The notes under the pieces are model-generated. The model saw only the letters and a program-made list of their open reading frames with translations, had not been told where the DNA came from and did no database searches. A stretch of 22,265 bases of DNA, from the IMG/VR virus record IMGVR_UViG_3300030109_002837, positions 1-22,265 of that record; one strand, given 5' to 3'. Both the position numbers and the translations under genes were made by a program. Below, in pieces: positions 16,401 through 22,265 of this stretch (positions are counted from its first letter, which is position 1; every line of letters begins with the position of its first letter). The stretch is from a virus.

Positions 16401-19400
16401 GATATCTCGTTCAATAGATTTTACTGGCAAAGGTAGCCCTGACTCGCATATAGTCAAGGAGATAGAACCTAATGCACCTGTTGTCACTGTTACACTTGGT
16501 GGTCCGGGTCAAGGCGCTATGGATACTAGGCCAGTATTCCAGCGCAGTATGTTAGCACATGAAGCATATTCTACACGCAGGTCGTACGCTGTAAGTGTGA
16601 CTAGGTTGAATGTGCCTACGGGTGCTAGTAGTGTAGGCGATACTGTCGGAACATTATACGTTAAACCTCTTAATAATGAAAGTGAAGATTTAGCAAGTTG
16701 GGGTACGTATGGGTTTACTCGCTATGGAAGAGTGTACTTTGTAGACGGTAGTAACGCTAGATATAGTAGTAAAACAGGTAACACATTCGTATTTACATTA
16801 CAAAGTTTAGGTAGCGGATATTATGTTGGCTCGGATGGTACTGAGTACACAACCATACAAAACTTGCTACGCGCAAACGGTATGATGGAAGGATATAATA
16901 GTACGGGGACGGACATATACGCTAACTTTACGATATATAATGAACCTAATTTTGGTGAAGAAAGTAAATTAGAAAATGGTACTACTGTAAACGATAGAAT
17001 GCATCAGTCTATGAATGACGTACAACATGATTACCAATTAGGTACTCAGTACGCTAGTACTAGAGCAGTTGCAGAAATACCTTTTTTCTCTAAACAATTT
17101 TTTGCCCCATCTGTCGGTCCTGATAACGCATTTAAGATACATATAGACGCAACACACACTGCACATACTTACAATCCTAGCCCAGTTGGTAGAAGATTTA
17201 TAGATACAGAACCAGCAGATAGAGAAGCGCAATCTGCTTATTCAATAGCGTTAGCAAATAGAGAATATGTCAATTCTACATTTATCACCGAATATAGAAG
17301 AGTATCGAATACAGATAAAAGACTCTACGTGAATGACCCAAGCGTGTTCCCTGAGTCACATACTGATACAGACGAATACAAAGGCTTCGCTAATGACGTT
17401 TATCGATATAGAAAAGTTTGGTTGGCTAACGGAAAATGGGCTTTTTATACTAATGCACCTGCTACTGACAAGTATCTAGCGTTAGCAAATGACGACATGA
17501 CATACGGTCATAGCGAAGGTTTCTTTGAAGACTTAGCCGCAGGGCAACCAGTCTATCTAGGGGGTGTAGGGTTTGAAGAAGGTAATACACCTATGGCATC
17601 TGATGAAATAACCCCATCATCAGACTTTGAGAATAGAGATGAATATTACTATGATACCGCTAGTGTAAAAACACAAGGGGGTAATGTAGATTACGGATTA
17701 CGTCAGTATGTTAGCGCAGTTGAGTTTAAGGCCGGACCTGAAAGTAATCCACACGCAGCACAAATACAACCTATGCGTGCTAGTGGTAAGGTGCTTTCTA
17801 CAAAGACAATACCATTATCCGGTGAAGATAAAGCCGTAATTGTAACATTGTCACCTGAGGATTTTGCAAAGTTTCCTGACTTGGGATATGATGTGTTAGC
17901 CAATGCCCCTTCTACTGTTGGAGATTTAGGATACGAAGTACAATACGATGATAATGGCACTACCCACAAGTTCCAATATCACGGTCACATTAAGACACTA
18001 ACTGGTGCAACAATCACAGCAGTGCCTAAAAACAGTATTGTGCTTGTTTACAATACATCAACAGGATTTACCCCAAATAAATATTCTACTGGTGTAGCCA
18101 TCAATAAACCCCTCAGCCCAACATACTACTCATCTAGCACTACTAGTGCTATGCAAGTGGACGGAGTAGATGCTACAACTATCTTTTCAGTAGGTAGTAA
18201 TGTATACGATGCAAATAATAATCTTGAGGGCGTAGTAACAGCAGTAGCAGCAACTAGCATAACCATAGGGGCCGGTACAGCATCTCAATTAGCAAACAAT
18301 GCTATTTTACACACAGACGGGTTGCCTGAGGGTGCTAAAATAACATTAGCAAGAAAATGTAGAAGTATTCTCGGTACAGCGATTACAGCAGAAGTTGCTG
18401 ATGGTTCTCAATACTATCGTGAATTGAAGAACAGCCTAAACATCACCGATGTCACAATTACTGCAAATGGAAGCACATCATCTACCATAACTATTGACGG
18501 TGCTAGTGGTAAAAACGTCAATGACCTACATGGTATGAACGTCAAGAAAGGTGATACGCTCTACTATTGGGAAGATACCGGAACGGACAAAATACGAAGA
18601 ATAGGGTTAGTTAGTAGTATTGGTAGTGCTGATGCAAACGGCACTCAAACAGTTACTTTAACTGCTACTGGTCCAATTATTCCATCTAATGCTAAACTTG
18701 CAGTATGGACTGGCGACTATGAAGATAAAGACGCTGTACTAAACGCTACGTGGTTAAATCCATACGCACAAGGTGGATTACGCAACGGTGATACCGTATG
18801 GGCAAATATGTCGTATAACAACCCACATGCGGTTGAGGGTTTGTTTGCTAAGAGTAGAGGTGTGTTGAACGAATCACAAGTATGGAATGCGTTTGATAAT
18901 GGTGCGGGTGAATTAGACACAACTAATCCAAGAGACAGCATACCTTTAGAGAACTTCTTAATTGGCAATACTTGTCTAGAAACTGCAAGAAATTATGCAC
19001 AACATGTCAATAGAACAATTGAAGAAAACTATCTAGCACTTGGACTTACATCGGCACAAGCGCCTGTTGTAGCCTATATCGACCCTTACTTGTCTACTGA
19101 CGAACATGCACGTGTATTACTATACAACGTGGCACATGACAAGGAGTTTATCGCATTTCAAGATATACACATGCAAGTGCAGTCTAGTGCTCAGGCTACA
19201 CAAATAGGTTGGCCTAAAGAGGTTGTAGAAAGCGGTGGTACAACTAGGAGTGCATTACACAAAGTCAACGCTGCGTACAACGGTGCTGGTCCAAGTCCAT
19301 GGACCACTCAAATAGATGTTACAAACGGTTTCTTATCTCAGAACCCATACATACGAAGTACTCAACAATCTAAGTATATCGAAAGTGCTTACGCACACGA

Positions 19401-22265
19401 TTTAGCAAACAGACATACTAGTGACTTAATTGATAGCAGTACTATTGCTAGTTTGGCTACTGCTTTACCAACAGATGGTAGAAAAATAGAGGGTGCTAGA
19501 TTATACGGTAAAGCACACGGTCATCACGTACACACAGGATATTCCTATGGTGGAACAACCAGTGGACTTTCAACAGGATACAGTCTTACGCCTAGAACTA
19601 ACGATTCTGTTGCTTTACATAAGCAAGCAAACGCAAAGCATTCGTTCACTAGAATACCTAGTAGCAACGCAAACTCGTTTGTTAAGAAATTAATAGAACA
19701 TAGAGAAGCAACAACTGGTTGTACGCTAAGAGACCCTTCTACATTCTTTGATACACCTGATGGTACTAGAGTTATACCTGCATTCTTGTGTCTAAAAGGT
19801 ATTAGAAGTTCATCTTTAGATTTGACTAATCATACTGAGAGTAGATTACAACACCTACCGCAATGGAAAGATATGGACTTTGTTAGACGTTTAACATTGG
19901 ATTTAGGTGAGATTAGTCAAAAAGACGATGTTGTAGATACATTGTCTGCAACAGAAGAGGCTGTTAGATTAATTAATCAACACGCTGCACTAAACGGTAG
20001 ACTGTTAACTGGTTCAGCGCATGACCCTTCACCGTTTTGGAATGTAGATAATGGTGACAAGGGTACACACATGGGGTACATACGCGCTCACATAGGTAGA
20101 GAAGTACAAGACCTAAACGGAGATACAGGATACACTATTGTCATTCATAGTACAGTGCCGGGCGCAAGTGGAAGAAACTTCTGTGTGTGGCTAGATAATA
20201 GTAAAGGGCAGAGTGTCTATCAACCTCAATTCTTAGTAGGACATGGCGGGAGATGGCGTAACTTTTGGGCGTTGCCTGACGAAAGAGAGGGTGAAAACAT
20301 GCACCCAGCGCCTATGCCATTAAACAAACATGGTAGACCGTTTGCCCCGATTACCACACTACAACAATACGTTACATCGGTAGAAAGCGGTGAAGAAATA
20401 GAAAGTGTCGTTGAGTTTGAAGATAGTAGCGTATTGAGAGCAGTGTCTGATTCTATAAGTGGTAAGAGTCATAACACAATAAACACAGAATCTTTAGACA
20501 TTAAAGGTTCATCATCTTCATTAGTCAAGGGTTTAAGAGTTGGTAAAAAGGCTATCTCAAGAATAAACTTTGGGGGATTAGTAGCAAGCGGTGTACCGGG
20601 ATTTGCGCCCGATGTCGGAACTTGGGGTTTTGGTAAAATAGGTGAGACTAAGTTCAATAATAGGTATGGCGCATTTAACACTCAAGGCACTGCTCATACT
20701 GGTTTAGATTATTCAAATCATGTGCCAACATCAAACATAATTTCTGATAATATAGGTAACGGACAATTATACGGTTTTAGATTCAGAGACAACTTAGGTG
20801 TAGAAAACGGTATTAGATACATTTATCGTAAGATAGGTGAATCGTTTGCAAACAGTAATACTACATTACCTTCCACTATTGAAGATGAAGTATGCGTTTT
20901 CTTCGACGACAGGGATGTGGGACAGGGTGGATTTACAATAGGTAAACACATGCATGGTGTCGGTGATGCGACAGGTAGATTAGATACAGATGCAAGTGGT
21001 GTCACAGAAACATTGCAGTATTGGAAGGGCGCTAGATGGAGAGGCGTTAGTGCCCCAAATGCTACACTTCTCGTTAGTGCTACTGAGGATACCAGCGCTA
21101 ACACATTAGTAATAGCCTTTGACCAAACGCCATATACAAGCGCTAACACCCCACTTAATTCTGCTTTTAATGTCAAAGGGGATATTTTGGGTTACTTGGG
21201 ATTCCCGAAGAAAAATGGGATTATACAAATTACAGATTATGACGCGACGGCTGATGTTGGGATTACAGTATCTTATACATCAAGAGACCACACTACATTT
21301 TACGGTTGTACTGGGTTAGTAGCATTACCGGATGAGGTATTAATTGCTTCTGTATTAAATTGGACTACGCTTGTAACAGATGAGTTAATCGCTGCTGCAA
21401 CTGCTGCTGCAATAAACGCAGGTAATGAAGTAAATACAGAAGAAGGGCATGTGTTTGATTGTAGAGAGATGTATGCGACAGATGGTCGTACATTCGGTGA
21501 ATGGGGTGTGAAAGAAGATGCAATACGAATTAGAGCCTATAACACTCAAAGTCCGATAGTACCTCTCAGTCAATCTTATACTAGCGTTGTGAAGAGAGAT
21601 TACGGTATCCACGCTTCACACTTAGAGTTTGGCGAAGTGAGAAGAGTAGACAAGGTAACAAACGGTGAATGGGACTTCGATACTAGTGAAAGTGCTGGTC
21701 ATGGCACAAGACCAGTAATTGATACAAATATAGATGCTAGTCAAGGCATCGATTGTGGTTATATACCACATACATTACTTGAAATAACTACTGTATCAAA
21801 AGGTCCAAACTCAAACACAGCGTCACCTAATCTAGTTGATTCAACTAATACCCCGATTGATACTACCACTTGGAACGAAGGGCTAAAGGGTATACAATTT
21901 ACACGTTCATCCGGTGACCACATACTACCGATGATTGATAATCCCCATGTGCACTTTGGAAGCAGTCAGAGTAGTTGGACTACCGAAGTGACACTAAGTG
22001 ACAACGTAGACCCATTCCTGATACCATCGGGTGCAACGGCAAGCAACGTAATATTGCCAGTAGGCGAAAGAGTAACCGTGTGGTTAGGAGACTATCCTAT
22101 TGAGGCTGAGAGTCAAACAGGCTCTAATCCACGTACTAAAATTAGTTGGTTAACAGCAGATGCGGGAGATAACTTTCCTCAATCTATGGCTAAAGCAAAT
22201 ATATTGCAACGACACAATAACAAAGAGTTCGATGGATTGCGCTCTATTGGTAGCGTATTTTCTGA
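13429..22265 (+). CDS. Giant tail-tip/adhesin protein, 3' partial (at least 2,945 aa)
   Basis: A single frame opens at ATG 13429 (GGGGGGAG at 13417-13424 upstream) and stays free of stops to the window edge. Residues about 60-230 form a LamG/concanavalin-like lectin fold (LTIEAWVMP, IIEKEGQYKLSLGN, HVVATVRTTAIELYINGELV, TYIGGKGGKFRGTMEGIHL), a carbohydrate-binding type common at phage tail tips. Residues about 673-740 are the GTGIP module shared with the tail tube. Around 930-1030 comes a conserved-looking region (FRIFIQPTDRRRSMQLRNVN, VTVTLGGPGQGAMDTRP). Further Thr/Ser/Gly-rich beta modules lie near 1565-1625, 1670-1765, 2560-2650 and at the end. An HGHHVH cluster (2030-2035) could bind metal. 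No transmembrane segment or protease motif was recognised. It follows a distal-tail candidate, so it likely forms the tail tip and host-receptor apparatus; the C-terminus is unseen. Confidence 0.85.
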   Translation, partial: MTVISRKTHGFFFNGITDSIIVPEGDFSELGHRTTRGTDDVRVILSENAPLSTRDSVATSGIFNKNLTIEAWVMPDCGGTIIEKEGQYKLSLGNIDTPGPATFEVFMEGEGGEERYYLTTATLATDRYEGTVYPHIEYQGVQDSYNRFVGSRDDATELNKNHRPLIHVVATVRTTAIELYINGELVVRQSIKDRDLALKPSTKQTYIGGKGGKFRGTMEGIHLNASFKTSMIEGNSPLSDSDTLLLYRFEEPIAPVETVYTFSSIANNSTQIDGQNVTVSQISMSTADAIDLAKKLTGLSSVSGNYVFCKDVTGVHNYSSGDYKVLDSLSGTLVEHSVSHTPYNLLINPDGIDPDTKAPNNKPPERVRLLSINVGTGNMLVSSIHLDFATSVNGLRSALHTRTSGVDNHFVVVSADMLLDSSTGNPYQPPHYTSQIIDRTGQMIIDESDFENHGFVYSSAIATTTSDTNNPFAVVWPTSVSEDFQIGHSGRHIKNHVEGHSFLRMLPKAIDEIIDQQGNGSADIVDVMYSDMHKGVEKQVTVNSLVDVYRDFSDVVIDNVVSSSTVTAAYNSYNGTASPPAGKRKLIAIGGPDFDYTPFALKGPIPQYNKYDANNDETHHDSNIRDYHVTPSKESRVAILHVPRLADLTPTLAPYVEIHYNAIDLTGASISKTFTDATCDYNNDPTITMDNTAFVIPGMAVSGTGIPTGATVSSVTNGTTFELSASTTGGSKTNQTLTFTTVVQPLLMVEKTVPSSDTLVTGSEYVYDAIINSIASGHTIYAPGGYIDVYASDFGIDSPIVQEHGLVGDTSEGYSADTEVDESLTPANYTPRNNTDSVQNRTPQAIIESVSTSGVHNSAFNRLYLNKIDQTKTLTDKGSYSRIAPDVVLSSGSAGQFDTGTVSSASPIHETFDIIDNHILADANDADFRIFIQPTDRRRSMQLRNVNLSTRFNRATVLYLMSRAKVRSIEESVGDEGGYTTLSCIGVGDSLISRSIDFTGKGSPDSHIVKEIEPNAPVVTVTLGGPGQGAMDTRPVFQRSMLAHEAYSTRRSYAVSVTRLNVPTGASSVGDTVGTLYVKPLNNESEDLASWGTYGFTRYGRVYFVDGSNARYSSKTGNTFVFTLQSLGSGYYVGSDGTEYTTIQNLLRANGMMEGYNSTGTDIYANFTIYNEPNFGEESKLENGTTVNDRMHQSMNDVQHDYQLGTQYASTRAVAEIPFFSKQFFAPSVGPDNAFKIHIDATHTAHTYNPSPVGRRFIDTEPADREAQSAYSIALANREYVNSTFITEYRRVSNTDKRLYVNDPSVFPESHTDTDEYKGFANDVYRYRKVWLANGKWAFYTNAPATDKYLALANDDMTYGHSEGFFEDLAAGQPVYLGGVGFEEGNTPMASDEITPSSDFENRDEYYYDTASVKTQGGNVDYGLRQYVSAVEFKAGPESNPHAAQIQPMRASGKVLSTKTIPLSGEDKAVIVTLSPEDFAKFPDLGYDVLANAPSTVGDLGYEVQYDDNGTTHKFQYHGHIKTLTGATITAVPKNSIVLVYNTSTGFTPNKYSTGVAINKPLSPTYYSSSTTSAMQVDGVDATTIFSVGSNVYDANNNLEGVVTAVAATSITIGAGTASQLANNAILHTDGLPEGAKITLARKCRSILGTAITAEVADGSQYYRELKNSLNITDVTITANGSTSSTITIDGASGKNVNDLHGMNVKKGDTLYYWEDTGTDKIRRIGLVSSIGSADANGTQTVTLTATGPIIPSNAKLAVWTGDYEDKDAVLNATWLNPYAQGGLRNGDTVWANMSYNNPHAVEGLFAKSRGVLNESQVWNAFDNGAGELDTTNPRDSIPLENFLIGNTCLETARNYAQHVNRTIEENYLALGLTSAQAPVVAYIDPYLSTDEHARVLLYNVAHDKEFIAFQDIHMQVQSSAQATQIGWPKEVVESGGTTRSALHKVNAAYNGAGPSPWTTQIDVTNGFLSQNPYIRSTQQSKYIESAYAHDLANRHTSDLIDSSTIASLATALPTDGRKIEGARLYGKAHGHHVHTGYSYGGTTSGLSTGYSLTPRTNDSVALHKQANAKHSFTRIPSSNANSFVKKLIEHREATTGCTLRDPSTFFDTPDGTRVIPAFLCLKGIRSSSLDLTNHTESRLQHLPQWKDMDFVRRLTLDLGEISQKDDVVDTLSATEEAVRLINQHAALNGRLLTGSAHDPSPFWNVDNGDKGTHMGYIRAHIGREVQDLNGDTGYTIVIHSTVPGASGRNFCVWLDNSKGQSVYQPQFLVGHGGRWRNFWALPDEREGENMHPAPMPLNKHGRPFAPITTLQQYVTSVESGEEIESVVEFEDSSVLRAVSDSISGKSHNTINTESLDIKGSSSSLVKGLRVGKKAISRINFGGLVASGVPGFAPDVGTWGFGKIGETKFNNRYGAFNTQGTAHTGLDYSNHVPTSNIISDNIGNGQLYGFRFRDNLGVENGIRYIYRKIGESFANSNTTLPSTIEDEVCVFFDDRDVGQGGFTIGKHMHGVGDATGRLDTDASGVTETLQYWKGARWRGVSAPNATLLVSATEDTSANTLVIAFDQTPYTSANTPLNSAFNVKGDILGYLGFPKKNGIIQITDYDATADVGITVSYTSRDHTTFYGCTGLVALPDEVLIASVLNWTTLVTDELIAAATAAAINAGNEVNTEEGHVFDCREMYATDGRTFGEWGVKEDAIRIRAYNTQSPIVPLSQSYTSVVKRDYGIHASHLEFGEVRRVDKVTNGEWDFDTSESAGHGTRPVIDTNIDASQGIDCGYIPHTLLEITTVSKGPNSNTASPNLVDSTNTPIDTTTWNEGLKGIQFTRSSGDHILPMIDNPHVHFGSSQSSWTTEVTLSDNVDPFLIPSGATASNVILPVGERVTVWLGDYPIEAESQTGSNPRTKISWLTADAGDNFPQSMAKANILQRHNNKEFDGLRSIGSVFS
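13621..14115 (+). other. LamG/concanavalin-like lectin domain
   Basis: This part of the giant protein shows the usual order of such domains: LTIEAWV, IIEKEGQYKLSLG, a long loop, HVVATVRTTAIELYINGELV and YIGGKGGKFRGTMEGIHL. The family binds glycans; here it would sit at the N-terminal, tube-proximal end of the tail-tip protein. Confidence 0.7.
15445..15650 (+). other. GTGIP beta module in giant tail-tip protein
   Basis: Encodes TFTDATCDYNNDPTIT, MAVSGTGIPTGATVSSV, TTFELSASTTGGSKTNQ and TLTF in the same order as the module at 7900-8097 of the tail tube gene. The match is at protein level; nucleotide identity is partial. Confidence 0.65.

Noticed and set aside
17079-17103. T-rich runs that could look like a terminator
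   Set aside because: They fall inside the giant reading frame and are not preceded by a convincing stem.
19493-19693. 66-codon + frame inside the giant gene (also 21119-21319)
   Set aside because: Both lie in another frame of a continuous large gene and have no ribosome site.

Overview
The window is the structural (head-to-tail) block of a tailed double-stranded DNA virus (Caudoviricetes). Every supported gene lies on the + strand and genes are packed end to end, with gaps of at most about 50 bases. The order is the classic one: [gene upstream of the window, probably portal] - prohead protease with fused scaffold - HK97-fold major capsid protein - small capsid/neck proteins - head-tail connector - tail terminator-like protein - tail tube - tail assembly chaperones with a -1 frameshift - tape measure - distal tail protein - giant tail-tip protein. 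No integrase, tRNA, CRISPR, insertion sequence, lysis or replication gene was seen, and no tail sheath, so a siphovirus-like particle is the simplest reading.

G+C is around 40 % by eye. Ribosome binding sites are strong (GAGGTG, GGAGG, GGAAGTGA) and several are built onto the upstream stop codon (TGAGGTG). GTG, TTG and one apparent CTG start occur beside ATG. The style and gene content would suit a marine virus, and an archaeal host (for example a Marine Group II 'magrovirus'-like lineage) is plausible, but nothing here proves the host.

Region by region: 1-1161 is the 3' part of a gene whose product carries an ATP-dependent DNA ligase/nucleotidyltransferase-like fold with the catalytic lysine and other key residues replaced. 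1210-3742 is capsid assembly (protease-scaffold, major capsid protein). 3743-5453 holds five small genes: three beta-rich proteins, one HeH/SAP-like protein with an acidic tail that appears to start at CTG, and one zinc-ribbon protein. 5453-7786 is the neck (521-aa connector, charged helical protein, terminator-like protein). 7801-10086 is an unusually large tail tube protein. 10096-11433 holds a second SAP protein with an acidic repeat region and the G/GT-type tail chaperones, with a canonical slippery heptamer GGGTTTT at 11134-11140. 11435-12280 is a short tape measure protein. 12285-13409 is a distal-tail candidate. 13429-22265 is one uninterrupted reading frame of at least 2,945 codons that runs off the right edge: a giant tail-tip/adhesin protein with an N-terminal LamG/concanavalin-like domain.

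The most notable points are the catalytically dead ligase-like domain in the portal-side gene, the giant open frame at the right edge, the frameshifted chaperone, a probable nested scaffold start inside the protease gene, the CTG start, and small beta modules shared between otherwise unrelated tail proteins.
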